Assembly: GCF_000422985.1 (NCBI RefSeq)
Contig: NZ_AUHC01000001.1
Span: forward strand, 186,001-250,000
DNA: 64,000 nt
Source: Erythrobacter cryptus DSM 12079
GTDB taxonomy: Bacteria; Pseudomonadota; Alphaproteobacteria; Sphingomonadales; Sphingomonadaceae
Reading direction: 5' to 3'
Part shown: positions 28,840-38,016 of the stretch, piece after piece
Layout of the letters: each line of letters begins with the position of its first letter
How positions within the stretch are numbered: the first letter of the stretch is position 1
Translations under genes and position numbers: made by a program
Notes under the pieces: generated by a model
What the model saw: only the letters and a program-made list of their open reading frames with translations
Databases searched by the model: none
Told to the model about the DNA's origin: nothing

Positions 28840-30225
28840 ATGGCGCCAGCATCATCTGTGCACGACATCCACATCATCGGCGGCGGGCTCGCTGGCAGCG
28901 AGGCGGCCTGGCAACTGGCGCAGCGTGGCTTTCGCGTGCGCCTTTCCGAGATGCGTGGCAGCGGCGCCACAACCCCTGCGCACCAGACCGATGGCCTTGC
29001 CGAACTGGTGTGCTCCAATTCCTTCCGTTCGGATGATGACACCAGCAACGCCGTCGGCCTCCTGCATCACGAGATGCGGATGCTCGGCAGCCTGGTGATG
29101 CGCGCGGGCGAAATCGCGCGCCTGCCGGCGGGCAGCGCCATGGCGGTTGATCGCGAGGTGTTCTCGGCCGAAGTGGAAAGGGCTCTGAGCGAACATCCCA
29201 ATATCACCATCGTGCGCGAGCGCATCGATGCCCTGCCCGCTGCAGGCCCGACGATCATCGCCACCGGCCCGCTCACTGCGGAAAGCCTTGCCGCCAGCAT
29301 CGTCAGGGTGACGGGGGCCGAGCGGCTCGCCTTCTTCGATGCGATCGCGCCGATCGTCTATCGTGACAGCATCGACATGAGCAAATGCTGGGTGCAGTCG
29401 CGCTGGAACAAGACCACCCATGCCTCGAACGATGGCGGCGACTACATCAATTGCCCGCTGACGCGGGAGCAATATCTCGCCTTCCACAAGGGCTTGCTCG
29501 AAGCGGAAAAGACCAGCTTTCGCGAGTGGGAGAAGGACACGCCTTATTTTGAAGGCTGCATGCCGATCGAGGTGATGGCCGAGCGCGGGGTCGATACGCT
29601 GCGCTTCGGGCCGATGAAGGGCGTGGGGCTCGACAATCCCTTCGACCGCACGCCCGAATATCCGCAGGGCCGTTGGCCCTATGCGGTGGTGCAGCTGCGG
29701 CAGGACAACAAGCTTGGCACCTTGTGGAACATGGTGGGCTTCCAGACGAAGCTCAAATATGCCGAACAGATCCGCCTGTTCCGCACCATTCCGGGGCTGG
29801 AGAAGGCCGAGTTTGCCCGGCTCGGCGGGCTGCACCGCAACACCTTCCTCAACTCCCCGCTGGTGCTCGATCGCCAGCTGCGGCTGAGGGCCGCGCCGCA
29901 TATCCGCTTTGCCGGGCAGGTGACAGGTTGCGAGGGCTATGTCGAAAGCGCCGCGGTCGGCCTTGTCGCCGGGCTGATGGCAGCAGCTGAGCTGGCCGGG
30001 CGCGCCTGGCAGCCGCTCCCGCCAACCACCGCGCTTGGCGCCATGCTCGCCCACATCACCGGCGATGCCGAAGCGGAGACCTTCCAGCCCATGAACATCA
30101 ATTTCGGCCTGTTCCCGCCGCTGCACGAGATCGGCAAGAAGGCGCGCAAGGAAGCCTATACCGCGCGGGCCAAGGCCGATCTGGCGCGCTGGATCGCCGC
30201 CAACCGCGAGGTGGTGCCCGCCTGA
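28840..30225 (+). CDS. trmFO: Folate-dependent tRNA m5U54 methyltransferase TrmFO
   Basis: Flavoprotein that methylates U54 in the tRNA T loop using methylenetetrahydrofolate. It opens with the FAD motif [21 protein letters not shown], followed by [44 protein letters not shown] and [14 protein letters not shown]. The C-terminal [17 protein letters not shown] is also characteristic. ATG 28840 gives MAPASSVHD; the frame is open upstream, but those codons overlap the opposite-strand gene and do not match. 461 residues. Confidence 0.95.
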   Translation: MAPASSVHDIHIIGGGLAGSEAAWQLAQRGFRVRLSEMRGSGATTPAHQTDGLAELVCSNSFRSDDDTSNAVGLLHHEMRMLGSLVMRAGEIARLPAGSAMAVDREVFSAEVERALSEHPNITIVRERIDALPAAGPTIIATGPLTAESLAASIVRVTGAERLAFFDAIAPIVYRDSIDMSKCWVQSRWNKTTHASNDGGDYINCPLTREQYLAFHKGLLEAEKTSFREWEKDTPYFEGCMPIEVMAERGVDTLRFGPMKGVGLDNPFDRTPEYPQGRWPYAVVQLRQDNKLGTLWNMVGFQTKLKYAEQIRLFRTIPGLEKAEFARLGGLHRNTFLNSPLVLDRQLRLRAAPHIRFAGQVTGCEGYVESAAVGLVAGLMAAAELAGRAWQPLPPTTALGAMLAHITGDAEAETFQPMNINFGLFPPLHEIGKKARKEAYTARAKADLARWIAANREVVPA

Positions 30226-30229
30226 AGCC

Positions 30230-30691
30230 TCAGCACTTGCAGGCCGGTTTCTTCGGGGCGGGCTTGGGCGCGGTGGTGGCAAACTCCTGTGGGGTCAGGC
30301 GCCCGTCGCCGTCCTTGTCGGCACCCTCGAAGCGCTTCACCGTGGTCACCGCCCATTCCTCGAAGGTCAGGAGGTTGTTGCCATCGACATCGAGTGCGCG
30401 AAAGCCCGCGGTGCGGGTGGAGAGCATCTCGTTGCGCGAGATCACCCGGTCGCGATTGCGATCATAGCGGAAGAAGCGCTGTTCCTCGCGCGATAGTTCG
30501 CTCACCTCGGGCGGCGCCGGGCCCTTCATCGTGCCCGGATCGGCAATCGGCAACACCTCGGGATCGGTGATGGGCGCGGCGGGCGGTGGCGGCGGGGCGC
30601 GGCTCTCGATGCTGGCGCGGCCCTGCCACCAGAACAACCCGATGCCCACCAGCACCAGCGCTCCCAATGCTCCCAGCACGGCCTGCCGCAT
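30230..30691 (-). CDS. Membrane-anchored EF-hand protein
   Basis: A 153-residue protein with one N-terminal hydrophobic segment (AVLGALGALVLVGIGLFWW), a Pro-rich linker, and three EF-hand-like loops: YDRNRDRVISRNEM, LDVDGNNLLTFEEW and ADKDGDGRLTPQEF. The third is a textbook loop. The C-terminus is KKPACKC. Likely a periplasm-facing calcium-binding protein; its partner is unknown. It is convergent with trmFO, four bases apart. Confidence 0.82.
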   Translation of the reverse strand: MRQAVLGALGALVLVGIGLFWWQGRASIESRAPPPPPAAPITDPEVLPIADPGTMKGPAPPEVSELSREEQRFFRYDRNRDRVISRNEMLSTRTAGFRALDVDGNNLLTFEEWAVTTVKRFEGADKDGDGRLTPQEFATTAPKPAPKKPACKC

Positions 30692-30737
30692 CGCTCTGCT
30701 CCCCGCGTTGCTGACGAGGTTTCTTGAATAACCGCAA

Positions 30738-31400
30738 TCACCTCAGAAAGATAGCGCCCCTGAGCGCGCTCAGCGCGGCCGCCCTGCCTTCCATCAGGGG
30801 GCGCCCGCCCCGTGCCAGCGCGCGGCGCCCCAGCGCGGCGAGCACCGCAAGGCCGCGCAGCGCGGCAGGAAGGCGCGCCGGCCGCGCAGCCGCTGTCTGT
30901 CCCGCGGCCACCAGCACCGCGCGTTCGGCCGGATCGGAAACCGCGGCGGCGGCATCGGCCAGCGCCCACACCCGTGCCGCTGCCGCCACCGCTTCGGCCA
31001 CGGCCGGCGGCGCCGCCTCGTTCGGCAACAGGGCAAAGAAGGCGGCGCGCTGGCGCGCGAAGGCCTCGGCCTCATCCGCTCCGATGCGCGGGGCGCTCAC
31101 CAGCACCTCCCAGCCATCGACCAGCGCGATCAGCCCCGCCTCGCGCCCGGCCCAGTGCTGGCCGGCGTTATCAAGCACGAGATCGCCGCGCGGGCGATCG
31201 GCGACCGGCTTGCCGAGCGCCTCACGCCACCACGCAAGGCGCATCTGCCCCAGCATCGGCTCGCGTGTGCGCATCGCGATGCGCGCCAGACGCCGATCAA
31301 GCGCAAGGGCGGTAACGAGCCGGGCGCGCAGCGGCGGCGGGCTCCAGGCGAGCGCCATCCGGGCCTCGGGCGGCAGGGGTTCAAGACTGGGGGAATGCAC
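30738..31400 (-). CDS. Squalene/phytoene-synthase-like protein
   Basis: A 220-residue protein with the motif GQMRLAWWREAL seen in the squalene/phytoene-synthase superfamily and in the mitochondrial complex-I assembly factor NDUFAF6. The two Asp-rich motifs that bind prenyl diphosphate are not visible, so a synthase reaction is doubtful. GTG 31400 is chosen because AAAGG stands seven bases upstream; an ATG eight codons earlier has no ribosome-binding site. The sequence is very Ala-rich. An assembly-factor-like role is only a suggestion from the superfamily. Confidence 0.7.
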   Translation of the reverse strand: MHSPSLEPLPPEARMALAWSPPPLRARLVTALALDRRLARIAMRTREPMLGQMRLAWWREALGKPVADRPRGDLVLDNAGQHWAGREAGLIALVDGWEVLVSAPRIGADEAEAFARQRAAFFALLPNEAAPPAVAEAVAAAARVWALADAAAAVSDPAERAVLVAAGQTAAARPARLPAALRGLAVLAALGRRALARGGRPLMEGRAAALSALRGAIFLR

Positions 31401-31490
31401 GGCGCAGCCTTTAGTGATGCCCATATAGGTTTGGCAAGCAAACTGTCCTGTGGCGGGACAGCGGCGGCACAAGGGCTTGGTTTGCCTACT

Positions 31491-31505
31491 TTAACCCTCT
31501 GTCAA
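31491..31505 (+). promoter_or_regulatory. Candidate CtrA site upstream of the Tad cluster
   Basis: TTAA, seven bases (CCCTCTG), TCAA differs by one base from the CtrA consensus TTAA-N7-TTAA. It lies 106 bp before the TadG-like start. Tad pilus genes are CtrA targets in other alphaproteobacteria. Recognition is by pattern only. Confidence 0.35.
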
Positions 31506-31611
31506 CCATGATCTTTCGCGTTCCGCTTACCAGACTGGCCTATGCGCGGAAGTTGCATCCGGGATGGCGGCGCATGCCTGCGCTCGCCAGCGGGGGAAAG
31601 GCATCGATCCG

Positions 31612-33600
31612 ATGGAGCACGAACGGCAAAAGCACGCGACCTTCATGCGCAAGCTGCTGCATGACCGGACCGCGAACACGCTGGCGATCTCCGCCGCAGC
31701 GATGTTTCCGATTATCGCCATGGTTGGCAGCGGCATTGATGCCAGCCGCTATTACATGGCGGCCTCGCGCCTTCAGGCGGCCTGCGACTCCGGCGCCCTT
31801 GCCGCCCGCCAGGCAATGACCAACGACACCTTCACCACCGCCCACCGCCAGATCGGGCTGAGCTTCTTCGATCAGAATTTCGAGGAGGGCATGTTCGGTC
31901 TGGAGGATCGCACCCGTGATTACACCAGCGACGGCAAAGGCGTGGTGATCGGTCAGGCAAGCGGAACCCTTCCCACCAGCATCATGCAGATTTTCGGCTT
32001 CGACTCGTTTGAAATCGCGGTAAGCTGCACCGCCGAGATCAACATATCGAATTCCGACATCATGTTCGTGCTCGACACGACTGGATCGATGGCCGAGTGC
32101 CCCGATGGCACGCCGTGCAGCTCGGGCCCTGGCTCCAAGATCGTGGCGCTGCGTCAGGCCGTGATCAATTTCTACGACACCGTCGATGCTGCGACTTCAG
32201 ACAGCGCGCAGGTGCGCTATGGCTTTGTGCCCTATTCACAGCAGGTCAACGTGGGCTTCCAGATCCCCCGTGCCTACATGGCGAGCACCCACTCCTATCA
32301 ATCGCGCGTCGCACGCTATGACCCCGCGGATTTCCCCAACAACCAGGAGGGGGATGTCATTCTGATTTCCGATCAGGAAGAATGGCTCCCGCGGTCGACC
32401 TCGAATTTCAATTCGACCAACGTCGATCACTATCGCTTCCGCACGGATGGCTCGGCCGGCACCACGGCACGCAATTTCTGTCAGAGCAGTTTGCCTGGCA
32501 CCTACACCGTCACGGTCGGGGGCAAGCCGCAGACCTGGCAGGTCTTTCCCACGCCCCAGATCGTGCTGAACCAATGGTCGGGTGGGTCTTCCAACAACCG
32601 CGCTGGTTGCCGTGGCCGCGTGCGCAAGACCCGTACGCTCACCAGCGCCGATGTCACTCCCAAGTTCCGCGAGTGGGTCTATTGCCAGGTGACACCGGGC
32701 GAGGCCAACCCCTGCGGGGTGGTCAACCCGCCCAACAGCCCGCCTGGATGGGAATCGGTCAACCTTGCCGATATCTACACCAACAACACGCTGCAGATCC
32801 CGGTGGGCACCAACGGTGCGATGACCACCCAGACATGGACCGGCTGCATCGAGGAAGCGGCGACGGTTCTGACCGACACTTATGATCCGATCCCGCCAGG
32901 CGCCCATGACATCAACATCAATCTCGTCCCTACCACCGAGGCGCAGCGCTGGAAGCCCTCGCTCAATTCGGCCGTATGGGAGCGGCGCGACGGGGCCAAC
33001 AACCGCACGACAAATCCGGTCACCGATTCCGAGCGCATCGCTGCTGGCCGCTCGACGACGCAGGACCGACCAGGCTGGTCATGTCCGCGCCCGGCCCGCC
33101 GGCTGGCAGAAATGAGCCGCACCGATGTGGTCAATTATGTCAACGCGCTGGTCGCCACCGGCAATACCTATCATGATATCGGTATGCTGTGGGGCGCACG
33201 GTTCATCTCGCCGCGCGGCATGTTCGCGGCCGACAACACCAGCGCTCCCAATGGTGATGCGATCGCTCGGCACATCGTGTTCATGACCGACGGTGCGCAG
33301 GTCAACAATGTCGAGAACTACTCGACCCACGGGATCGAGTGGTGGGATCGGCGGATCACCGGCGATGGCAACAGCACTCGCGAATTCAACCGCCGGGCGG
33401 CGCGCCTGCAGGCCATCTGCCGGGCGGCGAAGCAGGAGAATATCACCGTGTGGGTCGTGGCCTTCGGCACGACGCTGACGCAAAACCTGATCGACTGTGC
33501 TTCCCCGGGCCGTGCGTTCCAGGCGAATGACAGCGCCACGCTTAACGCGCGGTTCCAGGAGATTGCCCAGAAGATTGCAGCATTGAGGCTGACGTCATGA
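31612..33600 (+). CDS. TadG-like protein with split von Willebrand A domain
   Basis: A 662-residue protein. ATG 31612 has AAAGG about ten bases upstream and begins MEHERQKHATFMRKLL. A TM segment follows (NTLAISAAAMFPIIAMVGSG), then SRYYMAASRLQAACDSGALAA, the usual TadG pseudopilin-like start. A vWA domain begins with FVLDTTGSMAE (MIDAS) and resumes near HIVFMTDGAQVN, with a roughly 350-residue insert rich in Asn, Thr and Cys between. The C-terminus FQEIAQKIAALRLTS is typical of this family. First of three tad-type genes; it overlaps the next by ATGA. Confidence 0.85.
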   Translation: MEHERQKHATFMRKLLHDRTANTLAISAAAMFPIIAMVGSGIDASRYYMAASRLQAACDSGALAARQAMTNDTFTTAHRQIGLSFFDQNFEEGMFGLEDRTRDYTSDGKGVVIGQASGTLPTSIMQIFGFDSFEIAVSCTAEINISNSDIMFVLDTTGSMAECPDGTPCSSGPGSKIVALRQAVINFYDTVDAATSDSAQVRYGFVPYSQQVNVGFQIPRAYMASTHSYQSRVARYDPADFPNNQEGDVILISDQEEWLPRSTSNFNSTNVDHYRFRTDGSAGTTARNFCQSSLPGTYTVTVGGKPQTWQVFPTPQIVLNQWSGGSSNNRAGCRGRVRKTRTLTSADVTPKFREWVYCQVTPGEANPCGVVNPPNSPPGWESVNLADIYTNNTLQIPVGTNGAMTTQTWTGCIEEAATVLTDTYDPIPPGAHDININLVPTTEAQRWKPSLNSAVWERRDGANNRTTNPVTDSERIAAGRSTTQDRPGWSCPRPARRLAEMSRTDVVNYVNALVATGNTYHDIGMLWGARFISPRGMFAADNTSAPNGDAIARHIVFMTDGAQVNNVENYSTHGIEWWDRRITGDGNSTREFNRRAARLQAICRAAKQENITVWVVAFGTTLTQNLIDCASPGRAFQANDSATLNARFQEIAQKIAALRLTS

Positions 33601-34208
33601 TGCCGCGTTTCACGCCTTGCGCCGCTTTGCTGCGGCGCCTCACCCGTGAAAGCGAGGGTGCGACGATTGTGGAGTTCGCCTTTGTCGCCCCCGTGCTGAT
33701 CCTGCTGATCCTGGGCGTCTTCGACATGGCCCACACCCAGTTCACCAACGCGATGCTGAACGGCGCGCTGCAAAAGGCCGGGCGGGACATGACGCTTGAA
33801 AGTGCCTTGACACGTCAGGCCGACATCGATGCACGGGTGCGTGACAAGCTCGAGGTGGTCGTCCCTGCCGGCGCCACCATCACCTTCGAGAAATTGTCGC
33901 ACTTCGACTTTGCCGACATCGGAGAACCCGAGCCGATCCTTGGCGACAACGGCAATAACCGCTGCGACCCGGGCGAGCGTTACGTCGATATCAATGAATC
34001 GGGCGCATGGGAGGCAGACCGCGGGAAGACCGGCATCGGCGGGGCGCGCGACGCGGTGCTCTATACGGCAAATGTCACCTATCCGCGGCTGTTTCCCGTC
34101 TTCGCACTGGCGGGAATGCCGCGCGATGTTACGCTTCGCGCCTCCACGGTGCTGCGCAACCAGCCCTATGACGAGCAGGATCGCTCCACCATCGAGAGGG
34201 ATTGCTGA
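33597..34208 (+). CDS. TadE-like pilus assembly protein
   Basis: A 203-residue minor-pseudopilin-type protein. ESEGATIVEFAFVAPVLILLILGVF is the prepilin-like cleavage region and TM helix with the conserved Glu after the cleavage site, the hallmark of TadE/TadF. The rest is predicted extracytoplasmic. It overlaps the TadG-like gene by ATGA and the next gene by one base, so the three are co-translated. No tad ATPase, prepilin or peptidase gene is present nearby. Confidence 0.85.
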   Translation: MMPRFTPCAALLRRLTRESEGATIVEFAFVAPVLILLILGVFDMAHTQFTNAMLNGALQKAGRDMTLESALTRQADIDARVRDKLEVVVPAGATITFEKLSHFDFADIGEPEPILGDNGNNRCDPGERYVDINESGAWEADRGKTGIGGARDAVLYTANVTYPRLFPVFALAGMPRDVTLRASTVLRNQPYDEQDRSTIERDC

Positions 34209-34915
34209 TGATGATGGCAGCCCAGGCTTCCACCGTGAAGCGTCGCCGCGGCCTGCTCGGTCGGCTTGCGCGAAACCGATCCGGCGTGGCGATGATCGAG
34301 TTTGCCTTCGCCATGCCGATCGTGCTGACCGCCGGGCTGATGGGCGCCGAGACAGCGTTTCTGGTGGTCACCCACATGCAGGTGAGCCAGCTGGCCATGC
34401 AGGTTGCTGACAATGCCTCGCGCGTTGGTGACGACACCATGCTTTCGGCCCGCAAGGTCTATGAGCGCGACATTGCCGAGACCCTGATCGGTGCGGAAAA
34501 GCTGGGCGAGGGGATCAGCATCTTTGAGCAAGGCCGCGTCATCATCTCGAGCCTGCAGCGCAATGCCCAGGGCGGGCAGTGGATCGCCTGGCAGCGCTGC
34601 CGCGGGGCCAAGGTCTATAACTCGGCCTATGGCCGCGAGGGTGACGGCAAGACCGGCACGGGCTTTCCCGGCATGGGCGAGCCGGGCCGGCAGGTCACCG
34701 CAGCGCCGGGCACCGCGGTGATGTTCGTAGAGGTCGCCTATGATTATCGCTCGCTCACGCCGGTGAACATCTTTGAAGGCAAGACGCTTACCTACACCGC
34801 CGCCTTCAACGTGCGCGACAACCGCGACCTCACCGGCGGGCCGGATGGGAACGGGCTCTACACCGGCGGGCCGGTCGCCCGCTGCAACGTCTATTCGGCG
34901 GCGCGCCCGACCTGA
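34208..34915 (+). CDS. Second TadE/TadG-like pilus assembly protein
   Basis: A 235-residue protein with the pseudopilin-type N-terminus RNRSGVAMIEFAFAMPIVLTAG, including the Glu of the cleavage region. ATG 34208 shares a base with the previous stop; TTG 34202 and two further ATGs are alternatives. The extracytoplasmic part contains two Gly-rich stretches (GDGKTGTGFPGMGEPG and TGGPDGNGLYTGG). Likely partner of the preceding TadE protein. The convergent pdhB stop is 30 bp away. Confidence 0.83.
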   Translation: MMMAAQASTVKRRRGLLGRLARNRSGVAMIEFAFAMPIVLTAGLMGAETAFLVVTHMQVSQLAMQVADNASRVGDDTMLSARKVYERDIAETLIGAEKLGEGISIFEQGRVIISSLQRNAQGGQWIAWQRCRGAKVYNSAYGREGDGKTGTGFPGMGEPGRQVTAAPGTAVMFVEVAYDYRSLTPVNIFEGKTLTYTAAFNVRDNRDLTGGPDGNGLYTGGPVARCNVYSAARPT

Positions 34916-34945
34916 TCGCGGATCGGGGCGCCGCCGCGTGCCGGC

Positions 34946-36322
34946 CTAGCGATAGCACACCTTGCGCACCGCCGCGGCGATGCGGTCAGCATCGATCAGC
35001 GCGAGCTTTTCAAGGTTGGCGGCATAGGGCAGCGGCACATCCTCGTTGCACACCCTGAGCACCGGGGCATCGAGGTGGTCAAAACCCTCCTCCATGCATA
35101 GTGCCATGATCTCTGCGGCGATCGAGCAGGTCGGCCAGCCTTCCTCGGCGATGACGAGGCGGTTGGTCTTGGCAAGGCTGGTGAGCACGGCCTGCTTGTC
35201 GAGCGGGCGCAGGGTTCTAAGGTCAATCACCTCGGCATCGATGCCCTCCCCCGCCAGCATCCCTGCGGCCTCGAGCGCAAGGCCCACCCCGATCGAATAG
35301 CTCACGATGGTGACATCGCGCCCCTCGCGCACGATCCGGGCCTTGCCGATGGGAAGCACATAGTCCTCGACCTGTGGCACATCGAAGCTGCGGCCATAGA
35401 CCAATTCGTTCTCGAGGAAGACCACCGGATCCTCGCATCGGATCGCCGCCTTGAGCAGGCCCTTGGCGTCAGCCGCATCATAGGGCGCAATCACGATCAG
35501 CCCCGGCACATTGGCATACCAGGGGGCAAAGTTTTGCGAATGTTGTGCCGCCACCCGGCTCGCCGCACCATTGGGCCCGCGGAACACCACCGGACAGCGC
35601 ATCTGCCCGCCCGACATGTAATTGGTCTTGGCGGCCGAATTGATGATGTGATCGATCGCCTGCATGGCGAAGTTGAAGGTCATGAACTCGACGATGGGCC
35701 TGAGGCCACCCATCGCCGCGCCGGTGCCGATCCCGGCAAAGCCATATTCGGTGATCGGAGTGTCGATCACCCGCTTGGGGCCGAATTCGGCAAGCAGGCC
35801 CTGCGTGACCTTGTAGGCGCCCTGGTATTCGGCCACCTCCTCGCCCATCACGAAGACCCGCGGATCGCGGCGCATCTCCTCGGCCATGGCATCGCGCAGC
35901 GCCTCGCGCACGGTGGTGCTGACAAGGGCCGTGCCTGCCGGAATTGCCGGGTCCGCAGCGGCGGGAGCAGCCGCAGCTGCCTGGGCCGGGCGCGCAGGCG
36001 CCGGCGTGGGAGCCGCTGCGCGCACCGGCTCGGGCGCGCTGGTGGCGGCAATGGCAGGGGCAGGCGCGGCCGCTGCCTCCCCTTCTCCCGCGATCAAGGC
36101 GATCACCGCCCCGACCGCGACATCCTCGGTGCCGGCGGGCACGACGATTTTCTCGAGCACGCCCTCGTCGATCGCCTCGAATTCCATCGTCGCCTTGTCG
36201 GTCTCGATCTCGGCGATGATGTCGCCCGGCTCGATCCGATCACCCTCCTGCTTGAGCCAGCGCGCCAGCGTGCCGCGCTCCATCGTCGGCGACAGCGCCG
36301 GCATCTTCAGTTCGATTCCCAT
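34946..36322 (-). CDS. pdhB: Pyruvate dehydrogenase E1 beta subunit with lipoyl domain
   Basis: Forms the E1 alpha2beta2 heterotetramer with PdhA. Residues 1-80 are a lipoyl domain with the modified Lys in [10 protein letters not shown]; a Pro/Ala linker (residues about 83-130) follows, then the E1-beta body ([40 protein letters not shown] broken into standard blocks, with [20 protein letters not shown]). A lipoyl domain on E1 beta is characteristic of alphaproteobacterial PDH. 458 residues, starting three bases after pdhA. Confidence 0.95.
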   Translation of the reverse strand: MGIELKMPALSPTMERGTLARWLKQEGDRIEPGDIIAEIETDKATMEFEAIDEGVLEKIVVPAGTEDVAVGAVIALIAGEGEAAAAPAPAIAATSAPEPVRAAAPTPAPARPAQAAAAAPAAADPAIPAGTALVSTTVREALRDAMAEEMRRDPRVFVMGEEVAEYQGAYKVTQGLLAEFGPKRVIDTPITEYGFAGIGTGAAMGGLRPIVEFMTFNFAMQAIDHIINSAAKTNYMSGGQMRCPVVFRGPNGAASRVAAQHSQNFAPWYANVPGLIVIAPYDAADAKGLLKAAIRCEDPVVFLENELVYGRSFDVPQVEDYVLPIGKARIVREGRDVTIVSYSIGVGLALEAAGMLAGEGIDAEVIDLRTLRPLDKQAVLTSLAKTNRLVIAEEGWPTCSIAAEIMALCMEEGFDHLDAPVLRVCNEDVPLPYAANLEKLALIDADRIAAAVRKVCYR

Positions 36323-36325
36323 GGC

Positions 36326-37411
36326 TCAATAGCTCCCCACCAGCACGTCGGTGTAGAGTTCGGACGGATCGGGTTCTGGCGCACTTTCGGCAAAATCGGC
36401 TGCGGCAGCGACTTCGGCGCGCACCGCCTTGTCGATCGCCTTGAGATCTTCCTCGCTTTTGCCAGCGGCGAGCAGCACCTTCTTCAGGCCCTCGATCGGG
36501 TCGTGCAGCTCGCGCTGTTCCTGCACCTCCTCGCGGGTGCGATACTTGGCCGGGTCGGACATCGAATGGCCGCGGTAGCGATAGGTATTGCACTCCATCA
36601 GTACCGGCCCCTTGCCGGCGCGCACATGGGCAAAGGCGACTTCTGCCGCGGCGCGCACCTCGAGCACGTCCATGCCGTTCACCTCCATGCCCGGGATGCG
36701 GAAGGCGGTGCCGCGGCGATAGAAGCGGGTTTCGGCCGAGGAACGCCGGGTGGCCGTGCCCATGGCATACTGGTTGTCCTCGACCACGAAGACGATTGGC
36801 AATTGCCACAAGGCGGCCATGTTGAAGGTCTCATAGACCTGCCCCTGGTTGGCCGCGCCATCACCGAAATAGGCAAGGCAGATCCCGCCATCCTCGTTGT
36901 ATTTGTGTGCGAGCGCGAGGCCCCCGCCAAGCGCCACCTGCGCGCCGACGATGCCGTGCCCGCCGTAAAACTTGTGCGCGGTCGAGAACATGTGCATCGA
37001 GCCGCCCTTGCCCTTGGAAATGCCCGCGGCGCGGCCTGTAAGCTCGGCCATGATGACCTTGGGATCGATGCCGTAGGCGAGCATGTGGCCATGATCGCGA
37101 TAGCCGGTGATGACGCTGTCCTTTTCGGGATCGAGTGCCGATTGCAGCCCGATCGCCACCGCTTCCTGCCCGATATAAAGGTGGCAGAAGCCGCCGATCA
37201 GCCCCAGCCCGTAAAGCTGCCCGGCCTTCTCCTCGAACCGCCTTATCAGCAGCATCTGGCGGTAGAATTCGAGCATCTCGGCCTCGCTGGCCGGATAGCG
37301 CCGATTGGCGGCAAAGCGCTCCTGGAGCGAATGGAGAATGAAGTCGGCATCCTCCGCCACACTGACGGGCGGGCTTGCCGGGCTTGACGGTTTTGCAGGC
37401 TTTTTGGCCAA
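36326..37411 (-). CDS. pdhA: Pyruvate dehydrogenase E1 alpha subunit
   Basis: Decarboxylates pyruvate with thiamine diphosphate. The ThDP motif is GDGAANQGQVYETFNMAA, and YRDHGHMLAYG plus the phospho-loop-type YRYRGHSMSDPAKYR are present. 361 residues. The start is TTG 37411 (MAKKPAKPSS), with GGAGG ten bases upstream; no better ATG exists in frame. The downstream pdhB begins three bases after the stop. The ftsB-like gene lies just upstream on the same strand, an order common in alphaproteobacteria. Confidence 0.95.
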   Translation of the reverse strand: MAKKPAKPSSPASPPVSVAEDADFILHSLQERFAANRRYPASEAEMLEFYRQMLLIRRFEEKAGQLYGLGLIGGFCHLYIGQEAVAIGLQSALDPEKDSVITGYRDHGHMLAYGIDPKVIMAELTGRAAGISKGKGGSMHMFSTAHKFYGGHGIVGAQVALGGGLALAHKYNEDGGICLAYFGDGAANQGQVYETFNMAALWQLPIVFVVEDNQYAMGTATRRSSAETRFYRRGTAFRIPGMEVNGMDVLEVRAAAEVAFAHVRAGKGPVLMECNTYRYRGHSMSDPAKYRTREEVQEQRELHDPIEGLKKVLLAAGKSEEDLKAIDKAVRAEVAAAADFAESAPEPDPSELYTDVLVGSY

Positions 37412-37575
37412 GGTCTGGATCCCTCCGACTGGCGCGCCCCTGGGGAGGAGATGCGCGCGCTCCGTCTATAGGCGCCAAGCCCCGCACGGCGCAACGCCAA
37501 GCCGCGCAAGGCTTAAGCGCGCATACGAAATCAAGCCGAATGCAGAAAAGAATTGCCGGGTGGACAGGGTAGCGA

Positions 37576-37887
37576 TCACTCGTCCTCGAGCGTGATCACC
37601 ACCTCATCCTCGCGCATCACGCCGAGCTGCTCGCGCACCAGCTCGCTGGCAAGATCAGGATCAGCCGCCTCGGGATCGAGCAGGCGCACCCGGTTGCGCA
37701 GGGCATCACGCTTGGCCGCAAGCGCGGCGATCTCCGCCTGGCGCGCCTCGAGCGCGGTGGAATTCTCGCTCCAGGCGAGCAGGCCCCAGGGGCCGGCAAC
37801 GGCAAAGCCTGCGAGCACCAGCAGAACGCCCAGCGCCAGCCACTGCCTGCGGCGATCCTGTGTGGCGATGCTGCGCGGAGCTGCCAT
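37576..37887 (-). CDS. ftsB: FtsB/DivIC-type septum formation protein
   Basis: A 103-residue bitopic protein: TM helix WLALGVLLVLAGFAVAGPWGLLAW, then a coiled coil (ENSTALEARQAEIAALAAKRDALRNR in pieces), and a short C-terminal acidic tail ending VVITLEDE. It fits the DivIC/FtsB group of the divisome. ATG 37887 gives MAAPRSIATQD; upstream codons are basic and unconserved. Position next to pdhA supports the call. The symbol is assigned by family resemblance. Confidence 0.82.
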   Translation of the reverse strand: MAAPRSIATQDRRRQWLALGVLLVLAGFAVAGPWGLLAWSENSTALEARQAEIAALAAKRDALRNRVRLLDPEAADPDLASELVREQLGVMREDEVVITLEDE

Positions 37888-38016
37888 CGTGATCCCTTGC
37901 CCGTCCCCCTTGCCGCGCCTCACGCGCGTGGCATTCCTCACAGAATCACACTTGCCGCCCCAGCGCAAGGCCCATGCGCCGCAGCTCGTGGAAATCCGGG
38001 GCGAAACGAAAATTTC

